Shown: one piece after another, positions 1 to 8,687 of the stretch
How positions within the stretch are numbered: the stretch's first letter is position 1
How the letters are laid out: each line of letters opens with the position of its first letter
Source of the DNA: an uncultured Dehalococcoidia bacterium
GTDB lineage: Bacteria; Chloroflexota; Dehalococcoidia; Lucifugimonadales; CATOSD01
Reading direction: 5' to 3'
DNA: 64,000 nt
Assembly: GCA_951812395.1 (NCBI GenBank)
Contig: CATOSD010000001.1
Coordinates: 248,001-312,000 of the forward strand
Notes under the pieces: generated by a model
Databases searched by the model: none
What the model saw: only the letters and a program-made list of their open reading frames with translations
Told to the model about the DNA's origin: nothing
Program-made: the position numbers and the translations under genes

Positions 1-134
1 TCCCGAAGCATGAACTTCAGGTCCTCCCAGTCTTCGCCCTGTGTGAAGATGTTGTGGTCAATAGCGCTCGCTTCGTACCCGCCCTCAGGCGATTCGAACA
101 CCTGGAAGACTATTTCGGTGTCGGCCATGTCCAT
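1..134 (-). CDS. HicB-like small protein, 3' end outside window
   Basis: The gene runs off the left edge, and about 44 residues are visible from ATG at 134. The visible part begins MDMADTEIVFQVFESPEGG and continues with a tyrosine, a SAIDHNIFTQG stretch and a WEDL segment. This resembles the small HicB-like antitoxin family that is often mis-annotated as a 2-oxoisovalerate dehydrogenase subunit. It starts 15 bases after the end of the Doc toxin gene on the same strand, so it is probably the last visible gene of the hsdR/toxin-antitoxin transcript. The family call rests on the N-terminal half only, and a HicA partner, if any, would lie outside the window. Confidence 0.55.
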   Translation of the reverse strand, partial: MDMADTEIVFQVFESPEGGYEASAIDHNIFTQGEDWEDLKFMLR

Positions 135-149
135 CACCCTATGCAGTCG

Positions 150-536
150 TCAGGGCGTCGGCAGCGGCTTGACGTGCTCTTCCAGCCACTCCCGCAACTG
201 CGCGAACCGGAACGAGTTCGTCTCGAACAGGTGCATGAAATGTTGGTGTGCTTCGTCGTTGTCGCAGTCGATGAAGCTGCCGTTCTTTCGCAAGAATGCG
301 TCGGTGGAGTAAAAGGCGGTGCGCTTGTTGCCGTCCACAAAAGGGTGGTTCATCGCAAGGCTCTCCAGAAGTGCGGCAGCCTCGTCGACCAAGCCGTCGT
401 AGTAGCCGATTTGAGGGCGCATGATGGCGGAAGCTAGCGCGCCCATGTCACGCAGGCCGTTCATGCCGCCGAGCACACGAATCGCGACGTCGTGTATGGC
501 CACAACCTCATCCATCGTTAGGAATTCGCGCATCAC
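150..536 (-). CDS. doc: Death-on-curing (Fic/Doc) family toxin
   Basis: This 128-residue protein carries the Fic/Doc core motif HPFVDGNKRTA near residue 64, preceded by the typical N-terminal helices and an acidic segment. Doc toxins of this length phosphorylate elongation factor EF-Tu and stop translation; AMPylation is the alternative activity in Fic proteins. The start codon overlaps the stop of the upstream antitoxin gene by 4 bases (ATGA), which indicates translational coupling. The N-terminal MMREFL-MDEVVAIHD stretch fits the family start. The gene belongs to a type II toxin-antitoxin pair. The motif is intact, so the toxin is probably active. Confidence 0.9.
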   Translation of the reverse strand: MMREFLTMDEVVAIHDVAIRVLGGMNGLRDMGALASAIMRPQIGYYDGLVDEAAALLESLAMNHPFVDGNKRTAFYSTDAFLRKNGSFIDCDNDEAHQHFMHLFETNSFRFAQLREWLEEHVKPLPTP

Positions 537-760
537 GAATCCGCCAGCAACTCGCCGAGCCTCCGGTTCCTCTCCAGGCTGTCGTAGAAGTGGGCCATCA
601 CATCCGGGCGGACTTTCGGCTGGACCTTGCTGTCCAGGTATTCCCGCATGGCGTCTTCCAGTACCGACTGGAAGTGGCGCCCCTCGATTCGGGCGACCTC
701 ACGCATCTTAGTAAGCAACTCCGGTGCTGCCTGGCTGGAAAATTTCTCGCGTGCGACCAT
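533..760 (-). CDS. Ribbon-helix-helix type antitoxin partner of Doc
   Basis: This 75-residue protein reads MVAREKFSSQAAPELLTKMR and then REVARIEGRHFQSVLEDAM. That fits a beta strand plus two helices of an Arc/ParD-like ribbon-helix-helix DNA-binding domain, with a C-terminal tail that would bind the toxin. It lies directly before doc and overlaps it by 4 bases. An AGGAGG-like site (GGCAGGAGGAGC) sits a few bases before the ATG. Such antitoxins usually repress their own promoter, and a perfect palindrome overlaps the promoter upstream. The fold is inferred from the pattern and the neighbour rather than from a strong signature. Confidence 0.75.
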   Translation of the reverse strand: MVAREKFSSQAAPELLTKMREVARIEGRHFQSVLEDAMREYLDSKVQPKVRPDVMAHFYDSLERNRRLGELLADS

Positions 761-790
761 CAGTTAGCTCCTCCTGCCGATTTGACTAAA

Positions 791-831
791 ATGATAGGAC
801 AGTGGGTCAACTACGTCAAGATGCATCTTGA
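791..831 (-). promoter_or_regulatory. Promoter and palindromic operator of the toxin-antitoxin pair
   Basis: Read on the minus strand there is TTGACG (814-819), a 17-base spacer and TATCAT (791-796), close to sigma-70 consensus. A perfect 16-base palindrome, TCAAGATGCATCTTGA (816-831), covers the -35 box. This is what an autorepressing ribbon-helix-helix antitoxin would bind. It lies between the end of hsdR and the antitoxin start, so the pair can be transcribed independently of hsdR. Confidence 0.65.
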
Positions 832-848
832 TGGCGACAATGCTCAGT

Positions 849-3653
849 CTACGCCGCCAGCTCCAGGTTGAGCTCTTCCAGCAGGGCGGGCAATTCGTCG
901 CCGAACAGGGCGTAGGCGCGCGCTAGGCCGCCGTTCTGGGTGAAGGGCGCGTAGGCGAAATCGCCGATGTCTATGCTGACGCTGCCCGCTATGTGGTCGC
1001 GGATGTCGGCGAGCCAGCGCAACTGCTCGTCGGTGAAGGCGCGGCCGGCGGCCTGCTGCGAGGCCAGCCAGGCGTCGTATCGCGCGCGCACCCCGTCCGC
1101 AAAGGGCGCGAGCTCGTCGGCGTCGCCGATGGCGTAGCGCACTACGGACACTATGTCGGCCAACTGCCGTTGCCCGGACCCGCGCACCTTGGACCGGTCC
1201 AGCCGGCGGTACGCTTCCCACAGCCGTTCGGTGGTCCAGGAGTGGGGCGGCGACCTGAGCGCGTCGGCCAGCGCCCTGATGTCGGCGTGGCGCAGCCGCT
1301 GTGCGTACGGGCGCGCGTACAGCAACTGCAGCGCGGTTATCTCGTCCTGATTGGCCTCGACGTACTCGCGGAACGATTTCACTGTCTCGTCGGCGTCGGC
1401 GACGGTGAAGCCGGCCTCCAGGACGGTGTCCACGCTCACCGTGTCGATGGTCTGCTCGTAGGCGCGGTGAACGTCCGCCAGCTTCTGGCGCAGGTCAGGG
1501 TTAGCGGCGAAGGGTAGCGCGGCGTCCTCCAGCAACTGCTTGCGCGCCTCGACCACCGCCGACTCGGGCGGATCGTCCAGGCCGGTGGCGGCTTGCGCGG
1601 CGTCCAGGGCGGCGTCCGGGTCGTCGGCGTTGGCGAGGCCCGCGATGAGATCCCGCAAAGGCACGTCGTTGGCCGCGGACTCGATGCTCGCGCGGTCCGC
1701 GGGCGAGAGGCGGCGGTTCAGCCGCGCCAGCCTGCTTGCCAGCGACGTCAGGACATCCGGGTCGCGGTCGCCCAGGCTCACGCGCTCCAGCAGCTTGTCG
1801 AACGGCACGGTCCGACGCCTATCCAGGGTGTAGGTGTCACCCAGGCTGGCCTCAGTGACACCAACGGCGTCCACGATGACGAAGCGTTCCTTGCTTTGAG
1901 CGTCTGGTGTCACGGCGGTGAAGTCAGTGTCCGAGATGGTGCGGACTCCGCGGCCCTTCATCTGCTCGAAGAAGTTGCGGCTGCGGACGTTACGCATGAA
2001 GAAGACTATTTCCACAGGCTTTATGTCGGTGCCGGTGGCTATCATGTCCACCGTCACCACTATGCGCAGGTTGTAGCTGTTGCGAAACTCGGCCAGCAGG
2101 TCCTCCGGCTTGGCTCCGGTCGTCCTGTAGGTGATCTTGCGGCAGAAGTCGTTGCCCTTGCCGAACTCGTCGCGCACCACCCGAACGATGTCATCGGCGT
2201 GGCTGTCGTCCTTGGCGAAGATGATGGTCTTTGGCACGTCGCGGCGGTCGGGGAATATCTCGGTGAACAGCTTATCGCGGAATGTGCCTATGACGGTGCG
2301 TATCTGGTCTTCGGCCACCACGTCGCGGTCGAGCTGGCCGGGCGAGTAGGTCAGGTCGTCCTCCAGTTGCTCGTAGCGCACCTTTCGGGTTCGGCGGTCG
2401 CGCCTGTCGACGAAGAAGCCTGCGTTCACCGTGCCGCCCTGCTCGGTTATCCCGGTGCGTATGCGGTAGGTGTCGAAATCGACGTTCACGTCGTCGACCA
2501 CCGCCTGCTTGTGGTCGTACTCCATGACGATGTTTTGCTGGAAGAAGCCCATAGTCTGCGCGGACGGCGTGGCGGTCAGCCCTACAAGGAAGGCGTCGAA
2601 GTACTCGAGCACCTGCCGCCACAGGTTGTAGATCGAGCGGTGGCATTCGTCGGTGATGATGAAGTCGAAGGTGTCTATGGGAACGTCGGCGTTGTATTCG
2701 ACGGGCGCGGGTTCGCGCCGCAGCGGGTCCCTGTCGAATCCGGAGAGCTCTTCCAGCTCCGGGTCCAACTCTTCGCCCTTGAGGATGGAATAGACGCGCT
2801 GGATAGTGGATATGCAGACGCGGCTCACCGGGTCTATGCTCGCGGATTGCAGCAGTTGGACATTATACAGCTCGGTGAACTTGCGCCCGTCGTTAGGGAC
2901 GGAAAAGCCCTGGAACTCGCGCATCGTCTGGCGGCCCAGGTTGGCGCGGTCGACCAGGAACAGCACGCGCCGCGCGCCGGCGTGCCGGATGAGGCGATAG
3001 ACCTGGTTGCAAGCCATGAACGTCTTGCCGCTGCCGGTGGCCATCTGCACCAGCGCGCGAGGCCGGCCCTCGGCCAGCGAACGCTCCAGGTTGCGTATGG
3101 CGCGCGCCTGCGCCGACCACAGCGCCGATTCGTCGAGCGGCGGCATGGCGCGCAGCCTGCGACGCAGGTTGGCGGCGGTGCCGTAGTCGACCCCGCGCTC
3201 CAGGAGCAGGCCGGATTCCGCGGCGGTCGAGTCGGCCACGCCCAGCCACTCGGCCAGCGTATCGGGCTTGTGGAAGGCGAACGTCCTGCGGCTGCGCGGT
3301 TCGGGATCCAGCCCGTTGGTGAACTGCGTCTCGGCACCGGTGCTTTCATAGAGAAAGGGCAGCGGTCGGCGGTGCGCGGGCAGGTTTGGGGGCAGACCGT
3401 CGCCGTACTTTTCGGACTGTACCTCCACGCCGGTCAGTGTCGCGCCGACGGGCTTGGCCTCGACCACGCCCGCGGCCATGCCGTCGACGTACAACAGGTA
3501 GTCCGCGACGCCGTGGCCGGGTTGGAGCTGAAACTCGCGCACCGCCACGCCTGCAGCGGCGTACAGGTTGGCGGCGGCGGCGTCCTGAACGGCCCATCCC
3601 GCTTGCTCAAGCAAGTCGTCTATGGTTATACGCGCTTGTAGCTCTGGAGTCAT
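849..3653 (-). CDS. hsdR: Type I restriction enzyme R subunit (EcoEI type)
   Basis: This 934-residue protein has an N-terminal nuclease region with D51, E65 and K67 in a D-xn-ExK layout (GVADYLLYVDG, GVVEAKP). It also has a Walker A box MATGSGKT at about 204-211, a helicase motif II DECH (IITDECHRSIYN) and motif VI-like QMKGRGVRT, followed by a C-terminal coupling region. The ATG at 3653 is preceded by GGAG at good spacing. An open frame continues far upstream through the opposite-strand lyase but has no such site, so I reject the longer start. HsdR needs HsdM and HsdS to act. Neither is in view here, although they could lie beyond the left edge after the toxin-antitoxin genes. Confidence 0.92.
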   Translation of the reverse strand: MTPELQARITIDDLLEQAGWAVQDAAAANLYAAAGVAVREFQLQPGHGVADYLLYVDGMAAGVVEAKPVGATLTGVEVQSEKYGDGLPPNLPAHRRPLPFLYESTGAETQFTNGLDPEPRSRRTFAFHKPDTLAEWLGVADSTAAESGLLLERGVDYGTAANLRRRLRAMPPLDESALWSAQARAIRNLERSLAEGRPRALVQMATGSGKTFMACNQVYRLIRHAGARRVLFLVDRANLGRQTMREFQGFSVPNDGRKFTELYNVQLLQSASIDPVSRVCISTIQRVYSILKGEELDPELEELSGFDRDPLRREPAPVEYNADVPIDTFDFIITDECHRSIYNLWRQVLEYFDAFLVGLTATPSAQTMGFFQQNIVMEYDHKQAVVDDVNVDFDTYRIRTGITEQGGTVNAGFFVDRRDRRTRKVRYEQLEDDLTYSPGQLDRDVVAEDQIRTVIGTFRDKLFTEIFPDRRDVPKTIIFAKDDSHADDIVRVVRDEFGKGNDFCRKITYRTTGAKPEDLLAEFRNSYNLRIVVTVDMIATGTDIKPVEIVFFMRNVRSRNFFEQMKGRGVRTISDTDFTAVTPDAQSKERFVIVDAVGVTEASLGDTYTLDRRRTVPFDKLLERVSLGDRDPDVLTSLASRLARLNRRLSPADRASIESAANDVPLRDLIAGLANADDPDAALDAAQAATGLDDPPESAVVEARKQLLEDAALPFAANPDLRQKLADVHRAYEQTIDTVSVDTVLEAGFTVADADETVKSFREYVEANQDEITALQLLYARPYAQRLRHADIRALADALRSPPHSWTTERLWEAYRRLDRSKVRGSGQRQLADIVSVVRYAIGDADELAPFADGVRARYDAWLASQQAAGRAFTDEQLRWLADIRDHIAGSVSIDIGDFAYAPFTQNGGLARAYALFGDELPALLEELNLELAA

Positions 3654-3806
3654 GTCTCCGATTACGATATTCGCACTTGCCTGGCAGGTCAAGACTGTTC
3701 CTCCAGTCGTACGCCCGCGTTGACACTTCCGCGAGCCGTCTCGTATCATCATTTGATACGCGGCGCGCCCAAACGGCGCCGCCGCACTCGCAAGGAGACA
3801 CACCAC

Positions 3807-4940
3807 ATGAACGCAATTTCCGGCGCATCCGCCGCCACGGCCACACCCGCGGTCGCCCAGTCGGCGCCGCCGGACCCCGCGCTCGACGAGCGCGCGGTCG
3901 TCTTCCGCGGCGACGGCGAGCCGAAGACGCCCGCCGGCATGATCAGCCGGCTGGCCGAGCTGGAGGCCGAGTCCGCGCTGAGCCCGGACAACTACTCGCT
4001 GGGAGGCAGCGTCGAGGCGCTCGAAGTCCACTTCGCTGATATGCTCGGCGCCGAGGCCGCGATCTTCATGCCCACCGGCACACTCGCCAACCATCTCGCC
4101 ATACGCCGCCACTGCGGTGCCCGGCCCAGGGCCATAGTCCAGGAACAGAGCCACCTGTACCACGACTCCGGCGACACCGTGACCCGCCTGAGCTCCATCA
4201 ACCTGGTGCCGCTGGCTCCGGGGCGGCCCCACTTCACCGCTGCGGAGCTCGAGGAGGCGCTCGGCGCGTCCACCTCCGGCAGGGTGATCAACGAGGTCGG
4301 CGCCGTGATGATAGAGAGCCCGGTGCGGCGACAGAGCGGCCAGGTCGTTCCAATAGACGAGATGCGGCGGATCACCCAAACGTGTCGCGAGCGGGGCATA
4401 CCGACGCACCTGGACGGCGCGAGGCTGTTCATGATGGCGGCGGCCACCGGCATACCCGCGGCGGACTACGCGGCGCTGTTCGACACCACATACGTGTCGC
4501 TGTACAAGTACTTCGGCGCTCCCTTCGGGGCGATACTGTGCGGCGGCGCCGATTTTGTCGATGGACTGTACCACGAGCGCCGTCTCTTCGGCGGCGGTCT
4601 GCCGGCGTCGTACTTCGCCGCGGCGCTCGCCCTGAGCGGCGCGCAAGGATTCGAGGAGCGGTTCGCCGCCGCCATGGACAAGGCGGCCCTGCTGTTCGAG
4701 CGGCTGAACGCGCTGCCCGGCATCAGCGTAGGACGCTACGAAGACGGCTCCAACATCTTCCCCGTAGATTTCGACGACGGCGTGGATGCCCACCTGGCGG
4801 CCGAGAAGCTCGCCGAGCGCAGCGTCTTCATCCACACCCAGGAGGACAGCCAGGACAGCTTCGCCCTCACCGTCAACACCACCATCCTGAGGCAGAGCAA
4901 CGATGAGATCGTCGACGCCTTCAGCGCCGCGCTCCAGTAG
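3807..4940 (+). CDS. Threonine aldolase / beta-eliminating lyase family PLP enzyme
   Basis: This 377-residue fold-type I PLP enzyme has the aldolase-family signature HLDGARLF (D203 pairs with the PLP nitrogen) and SLYKYFGAPFGA, in which K234 is the likely Schiff-base lysine. It also has the FMPTGTLANHLA phosphate-binding loop. Family members split L-threonine or related beta-hydroxy amino acids into glycine and an aldehyde. The ATG at 3807 follows AAGGAG. The first 30 residues are Ala/Pro-rich and lie outside the catalytic fold. It is divergent from hsdR and about 60 bases ahead of the YihY gene. The lysine context (YKYFGAP rather than SKGLGAP) is atypical, so the substrate could differ. Confidence 0.82.
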   Translation: MNAISGASAATATPAVAQSAPPDPALDERAVVFRGDGEPKTPAGMISRLAELEAESALSPDNYSLGGSVEALEVHFADMLGAEAAIFMPTGTLANHLAIRRHCGARPRAIVQEQSHLYHDSGDTVTRLSSINLVPLAPGRPHFTAAELEEALGASTSGRVINEVGAVMIESPVRRQSGQVVPIDEMRRITQTCRERGIPTHLDGARLFMMAAATGIPAADYAALFDTTYVSLYKYFGAPFGAILCGGADFVDGLYHERRLFGGGLPASYFAAALALSGAQGFEERFAAAMDKAALLFERLNALPGISVGRYEDGSNIFPVDFDDGVDAHLAAEKLAERSVFIHTQEDSQDSFALTVNTTILRQSNDEIVDAFSAALQ

Positions 4941-4998
4941 TGGCGGCGGGACGAATCGCAGGCCCGCCCGGGCCGCTGGCTGACTTACGGCGAGAACA

Positions 4999-5997
4999 AT
5001 GGCGTCATTAAGCTCAAGGCTGCGCGACGGCCAGACGTTCATCTCGAGGACAAAGACTCGCGCGAAGGTCGTCGAGCGGCGTCTGACCAGGATATTCGTC
5101 ATCGATCTCCTCTTCCGCACGGTCAAGGAGATGTCCGACGACGACGCCACGCACATGGCCGCCGGAGTGGCCTACTACGCGCTCTTTTCGCTGTTCCCGC
5201 TTCTGTTGGGACTTATCGCGGTGTTCAGCTACTTCATCGACTCCTCGTCGGGGGAGGGCAACGACCTCGCCGCAGAGGGCGTGACCACGTTCGTCTCTGA
5301 ATACCTGCCCGGCTCGGAGACGTTCGTAGCCGAGAACCTTGAGATACTGCTGAATCTGCGGGGGGCGGCAACCGTGGTCGCCGTGTTGGGAATGTTCTGG
5401 TCGGCAAGCGCGGTGTTCGGCGCGCTTAACCGCGCGGTAAACCGCGCGTGGGACGTTCACCAGGACCGCCCGTTCTACCTGAGCAAGACGCGCCAGCTAC
5501 TGATGGCCGTGGGGGTCGCTTGCCTGTTTCTGCTGTCGTTCGGGGCCGCGACGCTGGTCCGCGCCGCCGGCCTGCTCGGAGACCTGGACGCGCCGCAGGT
5601 CTCGTTCATGGTCAACCGCATCGGCACGGTTGTGTTGCAGGCGACCTCTTTCATGTTGGTGCTGAGCGCGTTTCTGCTGATCTACAAGTTCACGCCGAAC
5701 ACCACCACCTACTGGCGCTACATATGGCCGGGCGCGTTCGCGGCGGCGCTGCTGTTCGAGGTGACCAAGAACCTGTTCATAATCTACCTCAACAGCTTTG
5801 CCAGCTTCGACGACACCTACGGTCCGCTGGCGCCGGTGATCGTGTTGCTGCTCTGGACGTACGTCAGCAGCCTGATAATCATTGGCGGCGCGGAACTGAG
5901 CTCCGAGTACGGCAGGCTGAAGCTGGGTATAAGCCGCGGAGCGCCGTTCCTCCCCCGGTCCAAATCGCCGGAAGCGCAACCGACGCCCGGCGATTGA
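4999..5997 (+). CDS. YihY/BrkB-type inner membrane protein
   Basis: This 332-residue protein has about six hydrophobic segments and the family landmarks DATHMAAGVAYYALFSLFPL near the N-terminus and YKFTPN followed by WPGAFAAALLFE in the C-terminal half. YihY/BrkB proteins are integral membrane proteins of uncertain, possibly transport, function; the old RNase BN label is incorrect for the family. It ends 73 bases before the DUF4178 gene and is co-directional with it and DUF350. The three could form one transcript that converges on the seven-gene minus-strand operon. Confidence 0.88.
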   Translation: MASLSSRLRDGQTFISRTKTRAKVVERRLTRIFVIDLLFRTVKEMSDDDATHMAAGVAYYALFSLFPLLLGLIAVFSYFIDSSSGEGNDLAAEGVTTFVSEYLPGSETFVAENLEILLNLRGAATVVAVLGMFWSASAVFGALNRAVNRAWDVHQDRPFYLSKTRQLLMAVGVACLFLLSFGAATLVRAAGLLGDLDAPQVSFMVNRIGTVVLQATSFMLVLSAFLLIYKFTPNTTTYWRYIWPGAFAAALLFEVTKNLFIIYLNSFASFDDTYGPLAPVIVLLLWTYVSSLIIIGGAELSSEYGRLKLGISRGAPFLPRSKSPEAQPTPGD

Positions 5998-6070
5998 CCG
6001 CCCGCGCGCGCCTGCGTAGAATACTCCCGATGGGCGCGGGTACGCGCCCCGCTGCATCGGAGTACTCTAC

Positions 6071-6643
6071 ATGGTGTTCAGGTCGCTGTTCGGGGGACGC
6101 AAGAGGAAGCCCACATCCCCGGAGGAAGACACCCTTGCCAACGCGAAAGCCGGCGACGTGGTGGTTATCGCCGGATTCGCCCCCAACCTGGACGACGCCT
6201 ACTTTCTGGTAGAGTCGCGCAACCGCTACGAGGCCGCGACCGGCGACTGGTACGAGTTGGTGGGCGTGGACGGCGACCGGCGCGTCTGCATCGAACACTC
6301 CGGCGAGGAGGCCTCGCTGTTCATTTCTGTGTCCGAGTACGGCGTCGCAATGAGCCTCGAAAGCCTGGGACTCGACGAGGATCGGCTGATCGAGATCGAC
6401 GAGCAGCACTCTATCGACAACTTCGTGGACTACGAGGGCGAAAGCTACTACTACGCCAACAGCCAGGAGGTCTTCTTCTTCGCCAATGACAGCGATGAAG
6501 GACAGGGCTACTACGGCTGGGAGTTCATGAGCCGGGATCGGAAGAAGATGCTGGCGGTGGTGAAGTGGGAGGGCGCGCCGTTCGAGGTGTACGCCTCGGA
6601 GGTCGTGTCGCCGTCCATCGTCAGCGTGTACCGAAACGTGTAG
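6071..6643 (+). CDS. DUF4178-type cytoplasmic protein
   Basis: This 190-residue protein has no signal peptide. It is rich in acidic and aromatic residues, with stretches such as WYELVGVDGDRR, VDYEGESYYYANS and WEFMSRDRKKMLAVVKWEG that fit DUF4178 beta-rich domains. GGAG precedes the ATG by 9 bases. DUF4178 genes are known to sit beside DUF350 (YjfL-like) membrane proteins, and here DUF350 is the next gene. The function is unknown; neighbours elsewhere suggest a membrane or envelope-linked role. Confidence 0.72.
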   Translation: MVFRSLFGGRKRKPTSPEEDTLANAKAGDVVVIAGFAPNLDDAYFLVESRNRYEAATGDWYELVGVDGDRRVCIEHSGEEASLFISVSEYGVAMSLESLGLDEDRLIEIDEQHSIDNFVDYEGESYYYANSQEVFFFANDSDEGQGYYGWEFMSRDRKKMLAVVKWEGAPFEVYASEVVSPSIVSVYRNV

Positions 6644-6698
6644 TGAGACTGAACCTGCCGCCTGCCTGTCCTACGCAGGCGCCGGAGGAGATAACGCG

Positions 6699-7586
6699 AT
6701 GGAAGACGCCTTTGTCGACACGCTTACGGTCATACCGCGCGGCCTGGTATTCGTGGCAATGGGGGTCGTGGTGCTGGCGCTGGCCCGGCTGGCTCAGGAC
6801 GTCGTTACTCCCTACCGCATAGGCAACCAGCTCACCAACCGCGACAACGTGGCGCTGGCGCTGAGCATCGCCGGCTACTACCTGGGCGTGATCGTCGTCT
6901 TCCTGGGCGCTCTGTATCAGCCCTTTTCGCTGATAGTCGATGGCGGATTTGGCTTCACAGAGGACTACTGGCTCGGCGTGCTCGAGGTGTTCCTCTACTC
7001 GCTGGGCGGCATAGTGGCGCTGAACGTCGCCCGTGTGGTAGTCGACAAGCTGGTGCTGCACCGCTTCAGCACCGAGAAAGAGATCATCGAAGACCAGAAC
7101 GCGGGAACCGGCGCGGTGGAGTTCGGCGTGTATGTGGGGACCGCCCTCGTCATAGCCGGCTCCATCTCCGGAGAGGGCGGCGGCCCGCTCACGGCGCTGG
7201 CGTTCTTCGCGCTGGGAATGGCCGCGCTGATACTGTACTCGTACTTCTACCAGCTACTCACGTCGATGGACGTTCACGACGAGATAGAGCGCGACAACAT
7301 AGCCGTCGGCGTGGCCCTGGGGGCGAACCTGATCGCGATAGGCGTGGTCGCGCTGAAGGCGGTGTTCGGCGACTTCGTCGGCTGGGGCGAGGGGATAGCC
7401 TCCTTCGCGGTGTACGCGGTGGTGGGCTTCGCGCTGCTGGCGGTGGTGCGTCTGATCATGCAGTTCGTGCTGTTTCCGAGGGTCAACGTGTCCAGGGAGC
7501 TTACGGTAGACCGCAACCTTGGCGTGGCGCTCATAGAGGGCGTGTCCGTAATCGGAATCAGCCTGATACTGCTGTTCGCCGTTTAG
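6699..7586 (+). CDS. DUF350 (YjfL/UPF0719) membrane protein, tandem repeat
   Basis: This 295-residue protein has about eight hydrophobic helices arranged as two similar halves. Each half contains a pattern like the one in TNRDNVALALSIAGYYLGV and in RDNIAVGVALGANLIAIG, the mark of duplicated DUF350 units. GGAGGAG lies 8 bases before the ATG. DUF350 proteins are of unknown function and recur near DUF4178, ion-channel and polyamine-related genes in other bacteria. Here the channel gene is in the convergent operon that ends only 13 bases away, so the two transcripts meet tail to tail. Confidence 0.85.
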   Translation: MEDAFVDTLTVIPRGLVFVAMGVVVLALARLAQDVVTPYRIGNQLTNRDNVALALSIAGYYLGVIVVFLGALYQPFSLIVDGGFGFTEDYWLGVLEVFLYSLGGIVALNVARVVVDKLVLHRFSTEKEIIEDQNAGTGAVEFGVYVGTALVIAGSISGEGGGPLTALAFFALGMAALILYSYFYQLLTSMDVHDEIERDNIAVGVALGANLIAIGVVALKAVFGDFVGWGEGIASFAVYAVVGFALLAVVRLIMQFVLFPRVNVSRELTVDRNLGVALIEGVSVIGISLILLFAV

Positions 7587-7598
7587 ACGGCCCCCGGC

Positions 7599-8687
7599 TC
7601 AGTCCAGCGCGCGCCTGAGCGCGTCTCGCGCGGCGAGACGCTCGCGCTCCTGCTCCGCGGCCTCCTCGACCTGGGTGAGCCCGGCGTCGATCACCCAGTC
7701 GAGCGCGGCAGCGTCCACCTCGTCGCGGTCCAGTGCCGGGCGAAGCAGGCCGTCGTAGAAGCTCGCCTCGTGAATATCCTCCCGCCACCGCGCCAGGCTC
7801 TCGTCCAGCGCGCCGTCGTACAGCCGAAGCAGAAACACCACGCGGAGCGGGTCAAGCCCCTCGTCCTCGTACACCTGCGCCCGCAGGTCGAGGCCGCCCC
7901 GTGCTCCGAACTCCGCTATCTCGGTCTCTTCGTCCACGCGCACGCTCCCGAACACGTCGTAGCGGTCGACGTAGTCCTCCGTCTCCGCTATCAGCTCGCC
8001 CAGGTAGCCACGGCCCTCCTCCGTTATGGCGAAGGCCTCGCCGTCGGCAGGTGGCGTGACGAGCCCCCGGCCGTGAAGCTCCTCCGCGATGGGCAGCAGG
8101 CGGCGGTCTTGTTCGTCGTCCGGCCCAGGTGACAGCTCGAAGCCGTGTTTGTCCATGAAGTAGAGCAGCACGCACGCGCGCATCCAGCCCAACATCTCGT
8201 CCGCGTCGCCGCCTTGACGGGCGAACCACGCCAGCGTTTCGAAGGTCTGCTCCAGCACCAGGTCCAGCACCGCCGTGCCGCCGGGCGAGTGGCCGAGGTG
8301 GTCCTCGACGGGCCGGCTGGGCTCGACGCGAGGCCCGTTGTTGGCGTAGATCCGTAGCTCGCAGCGTCCGTCTCGCCAGAGACGCGCAACGTCCAGCAGC
8401 TCGCGGTACATGTCCGGAAGGTCGGGGTTCGCCACAACGTCGAGCGCGCCGAAGATACTTTGCCGGGTAGTGCCGTCCTCGCCGAACACGCTGTCGAGAA
8501 GCCCGCCGACCGTCAGCCGCGCGCAATCCTCAGGCAGCGTCACGTGGAACGCGTCGCGCAGATCCATGTCGCCAAGGGACACACGGAGCGACACGGGGCC
8601 AGGGGCGTCGAGCCCGCTGGACGGAGCGCCGGCGGGCGGCCTGTCGCCGAGACGCTTCCGGTACTTTGGAGCTTCGCTAGCGCACAC
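7599..8687 (-). CDS. Protein of unknown function, last gene of the SecA-like/PaaK operon
   Basis: This 362-residue soluble acidic protein is one I do not recognise. Residues about 120-200 are helical, with ETLAWFARQ and WMRACVLLYFMDKHGF. They are followed by a segment (AITEEGRGYLGELI) that looks like the recognition helix and wing of a winged-helix domain. The C-terminus is a charged helix with EEAAEQERERLAARDALRRAL. The start overlaps the end of the preceding secreted-protein gene by 11 bases, so it is translationally coupled to the operon. It could be a regulator or an adaptor, but the sequence does not decide. Confidence 0.6.
   Translation of the reverse strand: MCASEAPKYRKRLGDRPPAGAPSSGLDAPGPVSLRVSLGDMDLRDAFHVTLPEDCARLTVGGLLDSVFGEDGTTRQSIFGALDVVANPDLPDMYRELLDVARLWRDGRCELRIYANNGPRVEPSRPVEDHLGHSPGGTAVLDLVLEQTFETLAWFARQGGDADEMLGWMRACVLLYFMDKHGFELSPGPDDEQDRRLLPIAEELHGRGLVTPPADGEAFAITEEGRGYLGELIAETEDYVDRYDVFGSVRVDEETEIAEFGARGGLDLRAQVYEDEGLDPLRVVFLLRLYDGALDESLARWREDIHEASFYDGLLRPALDRDEVDAAALDWVIDAGLTQVEEAAEQERERLAARDALRRALD

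Noticed and set aside
1593..3641. Long plus-strand open frame opposite hsdR
   Set aside because: It mirrors the restriction gene in another frame, has no recognisable motif or ribosome site, and its composition is that of an antisense shadow.
3654..5156. N-terminal extension of hsdR on the minus strand up to 5156
   Set aside because: It runs opposite the intact lyase gene, while the ATG at 3653 has a good ribosome site and the family N-terminus.
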